In this document: piece by piece, positions 1 through 13,739 of the stretch
How positions within the stretch are numbered: the stretch's first letter is position 1
Layout: the number at the start of each line of letters is the position of its first letter
Assembly (NCBI GenBank): GCA_963573385.1
Contig: CAUYLG010033220.1
Span: forward strand, 1-64,000
DNA length: 64,000 nt
DNA from: Cacajao melanocephalus
Lineage: Eukaryota; Chordata; Mammalia; Primates; Pitheciidae
Reading direction: 5' to 3'
Notes under the pieces: generated by a model
The model's database searches: none
What the model saw: the letters and a program-made list of their open reading frames with translations, nothing else
Told to the model about the DNA's origin: nothing
Program-made: the position numbers and the translations under genes

Positions 1-30
1 GCAATAGAACAAGAATCCTGTTCTCTCTCC
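1..30 (+). mobile_element. 3' end of an Alu, cut by the window edge
   Basis: The first 30 bases resemble the last part of an Alu right arm (the 'acagagcaagactctgtctc' region) with several substitutions. They are followed by pyrimidine and A-rich sequence where an Alu tail would be. The rest of the element lies outside the window, so subfamily and length cannot be judged. Confidence 0.5.
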
Positions 31-172
31 CTCTTTTTCTTCCTCTTTCTTTCTCTCGTACATTCTTTTTTTTTCTTTCTTTCACTCTCACTTTCTTTCC
101 TCTCTTTTCCTTTCTTTCAAAAAATAAAAAATAAAAAAAAATAAAAAATAAAAAAAAATAAAAAAAAAAAAA
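25..172. repeat. CT-rich tract followed by A-rich tract
   Basis: A pyrimidine run (CTTT/CTCT units, about 25-117) changes abruptly to an A-rich run with AAAAAT units (about 118-172). It is simple sequence, probably grown out of the degenerate tail of the adjacent Alu. Confidence 0.85.
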
Positions 173-555
173 GAGTGTGAAAGTTTTATGTACCCAGGTT
201 GATCATATGAATCAACTGATTGGTCTCAAATATAGTGTCTCTTGATAGAGCTTGTCTTTCAACTTACTTTGCAAGTCACCAGAGATTCTTTAATGAAATT
301 ACATGTAGTAGTCTGCCTTTGTCTGAAGTTTTGCTTTCCATGGTTTCACCTACCAAGAGTTAATATTAAATAAAAAATTCCAGTAATAAATAACTCATAA
401 GTTTTAAATTGTGCAGCATCCTGAGTAGGGGGATGAAATCTCATGCCACCTCTCTGTGTCCTGCTTGAGACATGAAACATCTCTTTGTCCAGCATCTTCA
501 TGCTGTATACTCTATTTACCAGTTAGTCACTTAGTAGTCTTCTTGGTTATCAGAT

Positions 556-1006
556 TGAGAAAGAACAAAAAGACTCTTTATCTGAGAAATGTGAGCTTCT
601 TTAAGTTATAAAAGCTCACAGAAGCATTTAAAATGTACCAGCATTCACTCACTACCTCTTGAGCTAAATAATTATCTTTTGAAGCCACTTGCTCTGCGGG
701 CTCTGGACTAACTGAGGCCAAGTAGCCATCAAATGCTGGACATACTAGTTCACCAGCACACAGCCAGTCACAAGCCAATGATATTTCTATAAGTCAGTAA
801 GAATTCCTGACAAACAACTTTTATAATCGCTTCCTCTCCTGATTTCTCTTTTAAAAACAAACAAAAGAAACCTTAAGCCTCTCCTTTGTTCTTCAGAGCG
901 CTCTGCAAGGCAACCTGTAAGTGTGTTTCAGGCTGCAGTCCTCAACCTTGGCCCAAATAAACTCTCTATATTAATTTAGCCCCAGCTTCTTCCTTTTAAG
1001 TTGACA
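556..1006 (+). mobile_element. Solo LTR of an ERV1-type endogenous retrovirus
   Basis: This 451-bp block starts with TG (556-557), ends with CA (1005-1006) and is flanked by the same four bases, AGAT, at 552-555 and 1007-1010. The polyadenylation signal AATAAA is at 956-961, just after a 'ctgcagtcctcaaccttggc' motif common near the 3' end of gamma-type LTRs. A 4-bp duplication fits ERV1. No internal retroviral sequence follows, so it is a solo LTR left by recombination between two LTRs. The flanking Tigger sequence is continuous once the LTR is removed, which supports the boundaries. The family name is not assigned. Confidence 0.8.
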
Positions 1007-1065
1007 AGATTGGCTGTTGTTGTATTGCAGTGCCTGTGTTCAAATAACCCTTATTTTACTTAAAA

Positions 1066-1260
1066 ATGGCTCAAAAGTGCAAGAATAATGATGCTCACAA
1101 TTCATATATGCCAAAGAGAAGCCATAAAGTGCTTCCTTTAAGTGAATGGGTAAAAATTCTCAATAAAGAAAGAAAAAAGTTGTGTGCTGAGGTTGCTAAG
1201 ATCTATGGTAAGAATATATCTTCTGCAAATTGTGAAGAAGAAAAGCAAGTCCATGCATAG
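1066..1260 (+). pseudogene. N-terminal remnant of Tigger transposase (helix-turn-helix)
   Basis: A 64-residue open frame starts at the ATG used by Tigger-type transposases. It retains the block 'MPKRSHKVLPLSEWVKIL' and 'AEVAKIYGKN', characteristic of the CENP-B/pogo-type DNA-binding helix-turn-helix. In complete elements this domain binds the terminal repeats and is followed by a second DNA-binding region and a DDE/DDD nuclease core. Those parts are absent here: the frame runs into a stop where the internal deletion joins the 3' terminal region. No function is expected. Confidence 0.75.
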
Positions 1261-1348
1261 TCATATAGGGTTTGGTACTATCCGCAGTTTCAGGCATCCA
1301 CTGGGGCTCTTGGAATATATCCCCATGGGGAAGGGGCACAGTACAGTA

Positions 1349-1849
1349 TTTGAGCTTGTTCTAATGCCCTTTTCTGGGAACTGCTCATCAAATTCCTTCT
1401 ACATTGTATTTAAAATCATGTTCAATTGTCATGTAAATAAAGACAGCTCACAAATCAAGAGACAGCAAGGGCCATGTAGCATAAGCCAGGGGGCAACTAT
1501 AACACACAGACAGAAATTGTGGTTGTTTTTCTCTGTTTTCAGTGCAAGAAGATACAACTGTATTGAACTAATAGTTGGTCCAAAATTTTATATTTTGCTC
1601 ATTTAAAGGGACATTTCACACTTCCATCCATGTATTTTTATGCCATATTTTAAAGTCTTGTTCAAATTCAACTGCTTTTTTTTCCTTTTCTTCTGGGAGT
1701 CTGGAACAAATTCAACTTTTTATTCTGTCCTACTTGACAACCTATTTAATATAATATCCTGCCCCTACACCTCATCACTACCCCCATTTACCCTTCTGTG
1801 GCTTTTCTTATTCTACTATCATCCGAAAGACCACCAGGATGGCTAAATA
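1349..1849. other. Unassigned AT-rich sequence
   Basis: Between the Tigger end and the next LTR-like block I recognise no gene or repeat. It contains T-rich runs and only short incidental open frames. Confidence 0.5.
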
Positions 1850-2510
1850 ATAGCTAGGAGAGCTTTATTGGCAATATTGGTTATCAGGCCTGGAAGTAAG
1901 TCTCCACTGTGGACAAAATATGTTCTCTCTTTGAAGAGAAGAAGGACGCTTTGGGTTTTATGCCTCACAGAGTGAGTATCATCCATATTTGACAGGTCTG
2001 GGGGAAAAGCTAAACCTATATATGAGGTGAGCTGAGTGCATGAACAATGGATAGACATATATGTAATGAATATCTCATCTTTACTTTTAGCATTAAAATG
2101 TGGTGGAATTTGGCACTTTATGTCAAAAAGTAATTTGTAAGGCACAAAGACAACTTGTGCACAGCCTCTCTAAGCTGACTAAAACTGGCTTAAAGTCTGC
2201 AGTAGCTTATCAGAAAAGAATGTTTGTAAGGCTGACACTCTGTCCAGTTAGAGTTGTAGGTCTGGTATGTAAATCAGAGCTAATGGTTCCTATGGTTGGG
2301 AGGTTTAGCCCATAGGAATATAGATATTCATCATGCCAGGCAGACCCTGAATCCCTAACTTGTAGGTAACTGTTTTTTTAACATCTCGGTCCATCATAAT
2401 TGATAAGAGGGGCATGTATTTTGATTTCTCCTATCACACTACAATATGATTTTCTCATTTACACCCCAAAAACATACTGCTCTGTTCCCACAAGTACCTT
2501 AAAAACTGCT
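1850..2510 (-). mobile_element. Possible LTR, family not recognised
   Basis: Read on the minus strand, this block of about 650 bp ends with an AATAAAG-containing segment (complement of 'agctttattgg' near 1860-1870), which is LTR-like, and its composition differs from its surroundings. I could not find matching flanking duplications or a clear TG...CA pair, so both the LTR assignment and the limits are tentative. Confidence 0.3.
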
Positions 2511-2524
2511 CACGGTATTATTTT

Positions 2525-2960
2525 AGGTTGGGTTCTCCAGAAAGAGAGCAGAATTCAAGAGAGAGAGTTTCATTTTTAAGTGCAGGCAACACCATTAGGA
2601 AAGTGAGTAAGAAGTGTTACAAAGAAAAGAAGCAACCGAGAGATACATGATTAAGCCAGGTACCATAGTGGCCACTGAAATTTAAGCTTGTGGGTAACTC
2701 TGGGAGGCTGTGCAGAACACATGCCTCAGATTTATCTCCCCTGAAGGGCCAGGGAGCTGGAATATTCATAAGGAAATTTCTGAGAGTCCCTGGTGGAGGG
2801 AATGTTAAGTCTTGGCACTTTGTATTAAGCATAAGCAGTCTTCTGTTCTGGGAGAAACCCTTAGGCATAGAAATACAGATGCCAGCAGTTGGAATTTGGC
2901 CAGAGCACAGTGAAAAGTTGCTACTAGTAGAATCCCCATATTGAAGAGCTGCTCAATTGG
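2525..2960 (-). mobile_element. Possible ERVL/MaLR-type LTR fragment
   Basis: The left edge 'gggttctccagaaagagagc' resembles the reverse complement of the end of MLT2/ERVL-type LTRs ('...ctctagagaaccctaac'), as seen in the provirus at 47-53 kb. The rest is too diverged to place by eye. Confidence 0.35.
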
Positions 2961-3556
2961 CTTAACTGGCTTTTTAACTGAGGATAGTATGTGGTCTATG
3001 CTATCCATGTCAAACCCAGAAATACATTTTATTTCCGATAAAAAGATACTTTATAAGAGCCCACTGGTCGATTAGATGTGTAGCTTGAGTTGCTTGTGTT
3101 TGGAATAAAATAGGTATATAATCATTTTGCTGTGTACTCTAATATGGTCTCTCCTGAGACTGATTCCTCATCCTTTGTGAATGTTAGATCAAGGTTATTT
3201 CCAAGCGTGAATCTGGGTGTAGAGCCCAAAGCATGTTTCAATTTTTGAGAGAGAAATAAGGACATTCAAAGACTTCAGAACAACCCTACATGGATCTTTT
3301 TTTTCTCCTTTATGTGCTCTGCTGTATATTAATCCTTTTTTCTACCACTGCTACCAAGTATAGTTTTGTTTGTCTGAAACTAAGAGTAAGCAGGAGGCAG
3401 AGTAGGGTGGGAATGGCATATAAGCCCCTTTGATGGCATTCCCCGTGCATGAAAAAAAAGAGTACCTGGCGGAACATAACTAAGACATTCCAGGACAATT
3501 GGATACTAGAATAATAGACAGTTCAAGTTGGGAAGAAACCTAAATATATGTAATCT
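2961..3556. other. Unassigned sequence
   Basis: No recognisable repeat, RNA gene or coding region was seen. The small open frames on the minus strand lack any family signature. Confidence 0.45.
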
Positions 3557-3728
3557 ACTAATTGTCAAACATGGCTGCACATTAGATTTACATGAGAAGA
3601 TGTATGACCCCTGCTCCTCTTCCTAGACCAATTGAATCAGAATATCTAGTGATATGATCCAACTATCTATATTTTTATAAATCTCCAGGTGATTCTAATG
3701 TGCAGACAGGACTGAGAATTGCTGTCTA
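3557..3728 (+). mobile_element. MER5A-like hAT (Charlie) element
   Basis: The order of blocks follows the MER5A pattern: a TIR-like start, a 'gtgcatcagaatcacctgg'-like segment (diverged), a 'gaatcagaat' segment, 'ccaggtgattctaatgtgca' and the ending 'gagaattgctg'. It is a non-autonomous hAT-Charlie relic with no coding capacity. Confidence 0.7.
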
Positions 3729-3732
3729 AGGC

Positions 3733-3800
3733 AACCTCTTCATCCTGTAAATGAGGTGACTGGGGCTCAGAAAGGTGATGTGACACCTAATTACCGACTA
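3733..3800 (-). repeat. MIR fragment
   Basis: The segment 'gtaaatgaggtgactggggc' followed by 'cagaaaggtgatgtgac' matches the conserved MIR core read on the reverse strand. Confidence 0.5.
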
Positions 3801-4454
3801 GAACAGTGGTCCTGACACTTGGTCCATCATTGTTTCTTCTTACTTTGAATACGTATGCCACCTAAATGAATGCAAGTGCAATAAGACCCATCAGTCACAT
3901 GGGTGTGCACTCCATGTTCATTGTCCTTAGAGGCAAACAAGACAGTGGCACTCTGGCTTCATTCTGTAATAGTCCCTTCTGACCATGACTCTCTGAACCA
4001 CTAATGTCAAGCGGCATCTACCATGAGCAAGTTACCTCTTTTAGAAGATGGTTTAACTGACCTGTAGCTTCCAACAACTTTCTTTGCCTTAGGCGGGGAA
4101 GGACATTACCTGATGGCTGTGTATATACCCCTAAATATGTGGAAAAATAAAATACAAGGTATTTCATGGCCCCATGGTTTGGAATGGCCTGATGTCGTGG
4201 TAAATATATTTTCTTTTGTATTCTTTGGTAAATATTGCATGTCAGTCCTCATGCTATATAGTTAGAAACATTGTAAGTGTTATGCAGGTGGGTAAAATGA
4301 TACGTTTATAGTATGGATGAGAATTTTGTAGCGAACAGTAATTTATTAATAAGCCCCAATAGCTTTCAAAAAGAGAAGTGGTAACAATAAAATGGAATTC
4401 AAGGTAATTGTAAATATTTTGGAAGGCAACTTTCACTCAGTGTACCTGTGCTAT
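3801..4454. other. Unassigned sequence
   Basis: AT-rich sequence without a recognised element or gene. Confidence 0.4.
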
Positions 4455-4520
4455 TATTTATTCATACTTTCATTTATTCAGCCCACACTTACTGAACTCT
4501 ACAGCTCAAGGAGTTTCCAT
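4455..4520 (-). repeat. L2 3'-end fragment
   Basis: The 'ttatttattcatactttcat' and 'cacacttactgaactctac' blocks resemble the reverse complement of the L2 3' end. It is short and diverged. Confidence 0.4.
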
Positions 4521-4592
4521 TGAGAATGGGCTTTCCAGGAGTTTTGAGTGGGAGGTTGTAAAGTGTGAAGTATTGATAATAATGCTCTCAAT

Positions 4593-4823
4593 CAAGCTTG
4601 TCCAACCCGTGGCCCTCATGTGGCCCAGGATAGCTTTGAATGTGGCCCAACACAAATTTGTAAACTTTCTTAAAACATTATGGGACGGTTGTTTCTGGGA
4701 CTTTTTTTTTTTTTTTTTTTTTTTAGCTCATCAGCTATCATTAGTGTTACTGTGTTTTATGTGTGACTCAAGACATATCTTCTTCCAGTGTGGTTCAGGG
4801 AAGCCAAAGGTTGGACATGCCTA
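4593..4823 (+). mobile_element. 231-bp non-autonomous hAT-like DNA transposon
   Basis: The ends form an imperfect terminal inverted repeat: 'caagcttgtccaacc' at 4593-4607 against the complement of 'ggttggacatgccta' at 4809-4823. The element is flanked by an 8-bp near duplication, ctctcaat at 4585-4592 and ctctagat at 4824-4831, which is the target-site length of hAT elements. An internal poly-T run (about 4702-4724) has expanded. The internal sequence is a familiar human interspersed repeat, but I do not assign its family name with confidence. Confidence 0.75.
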
Positions 4824-4831
4824 CTCTAGAT

Positions 4832-5549
4832 GCTTATGGCATCCATGCTCCAGTTACCTTTCTCAAATGTGCATGAAACCAGTTTGCACTCAATCAGTAA
4901 AATTGCCCTTTCTCCTCTTTATTAGGATGATTTGTAAGTAAAAGAAACCTCAAGCCAAATAGGCTTCAACTGTAAGGAAATACATTACCTCATATAGCAA
5001 GAAGTCCAGAGGTTATGGAGGCTTCAGGGCGTGTTGGGTCTGTGGCTCAGCAATGTCATAAAGACAGAGCTTCTTTTCATGTCTCTCTGCTTTGTGATCT
5101 TCAGTGTTGGCTTTGTCCTCTGATTGTTAGCAAGCTGGCCCAGCAGTTTTCTGAGTAGCCTCCTGAAGCAGCAGTGACCAAAAGAATAAGAGACTGTTGA
5201 TGTTCTGGGAATCTTAGGTACAAAAAAATTCTCCCAGTGCCTCCCCAGCTCCGCCAGAAGCCTTTCCCTCATGCTGCACTGACTGAAGCTACATGTCATG
5301 TCCACTTGTGAACTACTTATTGGAAGAAGTCCTGGGAAGAGCTTGATTTGTTCAAACAAGTGGTTTCCAACCTTTAATTTCTTAAACTTCTTGGCACATA
5401 TAGAAATCTATAATATTTGGCAAACTGGGATACATGTTCGGAACTGCTTAAGGCAGCAGTGAACAATCTGAGACCCTAGGCTCTATGGGGTGGTGACAGC
5501 AATGTCTCAGTCACACCTGGAATGCATTTGCTATACACTGGTGTGAGAG
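4832..5549. other. Unassigned sequence
   Basis: No gene was recognised. The 111-codon minus-strand frame at 5024-5359 has no family resemblance that I can see. A hAT-TIR-like motif ('agtggtttccaacctt' near 5360) has no partner that I could find. Confidence 0.4.
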
Positions 5550-5716
5550 GGCAGGACTTCTTAGACTTTAATATGTACATGAATCATCTGACAGATGTTG
5601 CTTCAGGGCACACTGTGATTGAGTAGGTCTGGGGAAATCAGATAGCCTGCAATTCTAACAGCTTCCAGATGAGGGCAAAGCTGCAGGTCTGCAGATTACA
5701 CTTTGAGATGCTAATG
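5550..5716 (+). mobile_element. MER5-like hAT (Charlie) element
   Basis: Successive blocks 'acatgaatcatctgacagat', 'gattgagtaggtctgggg', 'gcctgcaattctaacagctt' and 'cactttgagatgct' follow the MER5A/B layout with moderate divergence. Confidence 0.7.
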
Positions 5717-5802
5717 TGTATTAACTAGTTGGGAGGTTTTGTTTTTCTGTAGGCTGATCACCTAGGGTGGAATGCTTGCTGAGATGTAAATAAGAATGTC
5801 CA

Positions 5803-6105
5803 AGGCCTGGCGCAGTGGCTCACACCTGTAATCACAGCATTTTGGGAGGTCGAGGAGGGTGGATCAGGGGGTCAGGAGGTCAAGACCATCCTGGCCAACA
5901 TGGTGAAACCCCATTTCTACTAAAAATACAAAAAAAATTAGCTGGACGAGGTGGTGCACACCTGTGGTCTCAGCTACTCGGGAGGCTGAGACAGGAGAAT
6001 TGCTTGAACCTGGGAGGTGGAAGTTTCAGTGAGCCAAGATGGCACCACTGCACTCCAACCTGGCGACAGAGCGAGATTCTGTCTCAAAAAAAAAACAAAC
6101 AAAAA
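5803..6105 (+). mobile_element. Alu element (S-like), complete
   Basis: A full dimeric Alu runs from 'ggcctggcgcagtggctcac' through both arms to an A-rich tail interrupted by C. An 11-bp target-site duplication, aagaatgtcca, is present at 5792-5802 and 6106-6116, so the copy is intact. It is a 7SL-derived, L1-mobilised SINE; its own RNA polymerase III promoter lies in the left arm. Confidence 0.97.
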
Positions 6106-6116
6106 AAGAATGTCCA

Positions 6117-9729
<3,613 letters not shown>

Positions 9730-9745
9730 AGCCCTTCCTATTTCT

Positions 9746-10786
9746 AAACCAAACATCAAAAGCCAAGCTCATCCTTCAATATTTTTGATTTGGAGAGGGA
9801 ATTCAAATACACATCGACATTCCATATGTTTCAATAATTAAGTTATAAACCAAATCAACAAACTGTTGTGTAAAATATATTTTATCCTTCTACCTTGACA
9901 AATATGCCTTCCTAACTACCCTGAAGGCAAAGTTCAAATTTGTGATTCTCAAAGTTCTAGGGTGGCATGTGGTGCCATTGGAAGAGCCCATCTTCACACT
10001 GTGGTTTGCATTCCTGCTTGTTCATCCCTACTCTGTCCCAGAAACCCCAGTCTACTTGTACAAGTTCTGTCCACTGCCATCAAAGACCCCATGCCTACTC
10101 CTCAGATCTAGGGGTCATCACATGACATGGGGGTGCAGTCCCCACCCCCAGGAGGATAGATCTAGAAAAGAGGCTCACACAAGTCATCAAAGCAATTCCA
10201 ATCCATTTGTTGGAGAACTTTGGGGTCCAGAGCTTGTGAAATGGGATTTAGGAGCAGGCTCCCGATGACATGTCCCCTGGACTCTGCAGCTTCTGCACTG
10301 TGGGAGGAGGCATAGCTGGAGGAGGGCCGAGAAGTGTTCTTCTGTGCTCAAGGTAAAAGCCAAAAGGCAGTACTGTGGGTGACCATTTATAATGAAACTT
10401 GCTCTATTGTTTTCTTAAGTTTGCTTCAAGATGAAAATATTCTTGTAATTCAAGTCTCTATCAAAAATGATAACATAAAAAATAATGTGATGGGTTTCAC
10501 GAAAGTGGAAAGGGCTTAGTTCTTAGATGGAGATTATTTTACCCATTTATGTCACAGGCCTAGGATCTGCAGGTGTTGGAGTTTACGGCATTTGGTTAGT
10601 CATCTTCCTCCTGTTCACATTGCAGTGCTGTGTTTATGTTACAAAGTAGCTGCTCATGAATATCAATTGCTTGTCTTAATGCCAGAGTATGAGATTTGGG
10701 GAAACTCATTAAATTATTCCAGTTGAAATAGAAAGGAAATTAGGATAGTTTCATCTAGAAAGCCTTTTAAGAAAGTGCCCTTAAAA
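9746..10786. other. Unassigned sequence with a GC-richer island
   Basis: The segment at about 9940-10345 has clearly higher GC than its surroundings and a 108-codon plus-strand frame (9942-10268) without recognisable domains. I do not identify a repeat family or exon here. Confidence 0.4.
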
Positions 10787-10989
10787 TAGTGATTCTCACT
10801 TTCTGGTTTCAGGATCCTATACACTCTTAAATATTATTAAGGATCTAAAAGAGCTTTTATTTATATGTCTTTTACCTATGTTTACTGTAATCAAAATTTA
10901 AAATGAGAAATAGAAAAAACATGTATTCATGTATTTAAAATGATTAAAACTAAATTGTACCTTTGAAAAATAACTATTTCAAAACAAAA

Positions 10990-11230
10990 AAAGTGACATT
11001 GATTGTTTTACACTTTTGCAAATGTCTTTGATATTTGACATCACAGAAAAGAGCTGAATTCTCATGTCTGGTTTTGCATCAGTCTTTTACAATAGGTTAT
11101 TTTAGTAAAGTGTATGAAGAACTTTCAGCCTGACACAGATATGTACGTGGAAAAAGGAAAAGTGTTATACTAGATATTTTTATGTAGTTTTAGATAGTCT
11201 TTGGTTCTACCCCAAAACTTGACAAATGAT
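10990..11230 (-). pseudogene. hAT transposase C-terminal dimerisation domain, decayed
   Basis: On the minus strand, around 11119-11150, one frame reads 'TYLCQAESSSYT'. About 60 bases further on it reads 'MRIQLFSVMSNIKDICK' (within about 11000-11065). These match the order of the conserved C-terminal hAT dimerisation region (a Pro-rich/Tyr-Leu-Cys-Glu-Ala block, then an Arg-Ile-Gln-Leu block). The typical Glu-Ala-Gly is replaced here by Gln-Ala-Glu, and stop codons break the frame. The catalytic domain is not present, so no activity is expected. Confidence 0.7.
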
Positions 11231-11475
11231 TGGTTTTGAAAGGCTATTTGCAGTGTGGAATCTAAAATCATAACAATGTACTTTTTATATTCTGTTACTT
11301 TAACATATATTGAAATCTCAGGCACTTTGAATTAATCTTTATCCATGCATTATTTTGTGATATCATATATTGGTCATTGGAAAATATTTGCCCATTGAGT
11401 TATGCTGGTATGTTCATACATAGTATCAAAAATCATATTCATTAATATCAGTACGGATATTATTTTAAAAGTTTT

Positions 11476-11899
<424 letters not shown>

Positions 11900-12394
11900 T
11901 TAAAGTAACAGTCTCACTTCATTCATTCATGAAAACTTATCCAGTAAATAAGCAAGACTTTATAACCAGAGCTTGTCTGCAAAACATTCTTTTAAGTGAA
12001 AATATTCCACTGTCAGCTTGTGCTGCTTGCACCTCCATCACACAAGTCCTTCATATCAAAAGAACTATCAAACCTTAGTATGTAGCAGAAGTATTTTATG
12101 CTCACTTCAAAATTGGTCATGTCGAATATTATAAAGATGTGTAATTGGGAGTGCGGTGGTTAAGAATACAATGACTACTAGTACAGTTCTGTGACACTCT
12201 TCAGTTGCTTTTAAGTACCAGCAGTTTACTGTCCTCGCCTTTGCACCCTCATTACAAATGTTGTAAGAGTTTGTTTTTTCTTTCTAAAGCAAAGACATCT
12301 GCTTTGTGATTATGAAAATAGTTTTGACTTGTAGGCTTTCTGAAATTGTCTCAAGTACTCCTCAGGCATTCCACAAATCACACTTTGAAAACTG

Positions 12395-13738
12395 CTTTCT
12401 TAAAAGTAGAAGGGTGAGTATAGGACCTCCTGAAAGTGGGTGGGGAGGGGATAAAGGAAATGACACTGCATTTTCCTCTTAGATGTCCCACGTTAGTTCT
12501 GATAAATTTATTAGAGAAACAACTTTGGAATTTTTTAAAAAGAAGGCTACATAATCCCTTTGGCCAAGACGTTACAATGTTATGGTTTTCACTTTCAGAC
12601 TGTTTTCATTTATTACTAAAATTCATCCTACTGAAGTGTAAGTTCAATATATTTGTACATATGTTTGACCATACCATTCATAATTCTTCTATGTAAACAC
12701 TGATCTCAAATTGCTCCTTAATATTGTGATGTTTGGTTACTATAGCTTTCCCAGAAATTTACTTTGTATGCCATTAATTAGCTGTTTCCCTGGATTCTTT
12801 ACTGCTCATTCTTGTTCACATTTAAGTCATTAGACCCGGAGGAAAGAGATTGAATGGTTTCAGCTTTTACTTCTCAAAGTCCACTCCTTTGGGTCTCCCT
12901 TTTCTCTAGGCTTTTCTAGCTTTACCAGTGGCACTTTCTATCCACAGCCTCCCAATATAGAGACCGCATAGTCCATTGAACTTGATTAAGAAGTATGAGA
13001 ATGCTAGATGTCTCACAAGAAGTGTTTATTTTCTTGTTCGCTTTGTTTTAGTTTAAACCTCTAGATCATAACACAGACACATCAGGTGGCAGTCAAGATT
13101 TTAAAAGAGTGCATTATACTTTCTTGGTTCATATTTTCATTTGCCCCAATCAGTGAGTTTCTCAATTATGGTGTTAGAGCACAGTTACAAGGGCCTAGGC
13201 TTGGAATGCAACAATTGTGTCTTAAAATTCTTAGAATTCTTAAATTTTAAGAATTATTAAAATTCTTAAAATACATTGATTTGTTGTTTGAATCCTCAGC
13301 AAGATTAAACTTTCAGAATCCCAATATCCTCATCACAAATGATGAAAATGGTTTCTGCCTTATATGAAAAAATAATACACAAAAGCCACATACCACAATC
13401 TATGGCATATACTAATCTTTGATCAAGATAGCCATTATTGTAAAGTTAATAAATCATTTTAAATGGATTTATATCCCATTTCTATTGACTTCTTCTCTTG
13501 GCTCTTTGTAAATTTGTCCAAGTGTAAGTTTCTCTAGGACTGAGTATTCTGTTACTTAAACTTCATAAAGAAAGAAACTATTTGCAGACAGGACAGTGAC
13601 CTCAATGTGCTTGATTGATGTAATTTACTTTCTATGTGTATTGCTAACAGTCATATTGGAGTCTGTTCATATGTACTTAGATATACATTCAATTTTGGGG
13701 GTCTTTGGACTTTTCACTTTTAAGGTACTTTTTAATGC
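12395..13738. other. Unassigned AT-rich sequence
   Basis: No gene or repeat was recognised. Around 13215-13275 there are interleaved 'aattcttaa/ttaagaatt' inverted motifs able to form a small AT hairpin. Confidence 0.4.
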
Positions 13739-13739
13739 C

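Larger units (their letters stand above)
303..1348 (+). mobile_element. Internally deleted Tigger (pogo/TcMar) DNA transposon, split by an LTR
   Basis: The left part (303-555) matches the 5' terminal region of a Tigger-type transposon. The right part (1011-1348) continues with the leader, the transposase start and then the 3' terminal inverted-repeat region, recognisable by the 'ggtactatccgc' and 'catccactgggg' blocks. Between them lies a 451-bp LTR (556-1006). Most of the transposase is missing: the sequence passes from about residue 65 of the protein straight into the 3' terminal region near position 1260. Such internally deleted copies are typical of non-autonomous Tigger derivatives. The exact subfamily and outer ends are not certain. 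Confidence 0.85.

Noticed and set aside
13215..13275. AT hairpin with 'aattcttaa' units as a regulatory structure
   Set aside because: Low-complexity AT sequence with imperfect, overlapping repeats; nothing ties it to a function.
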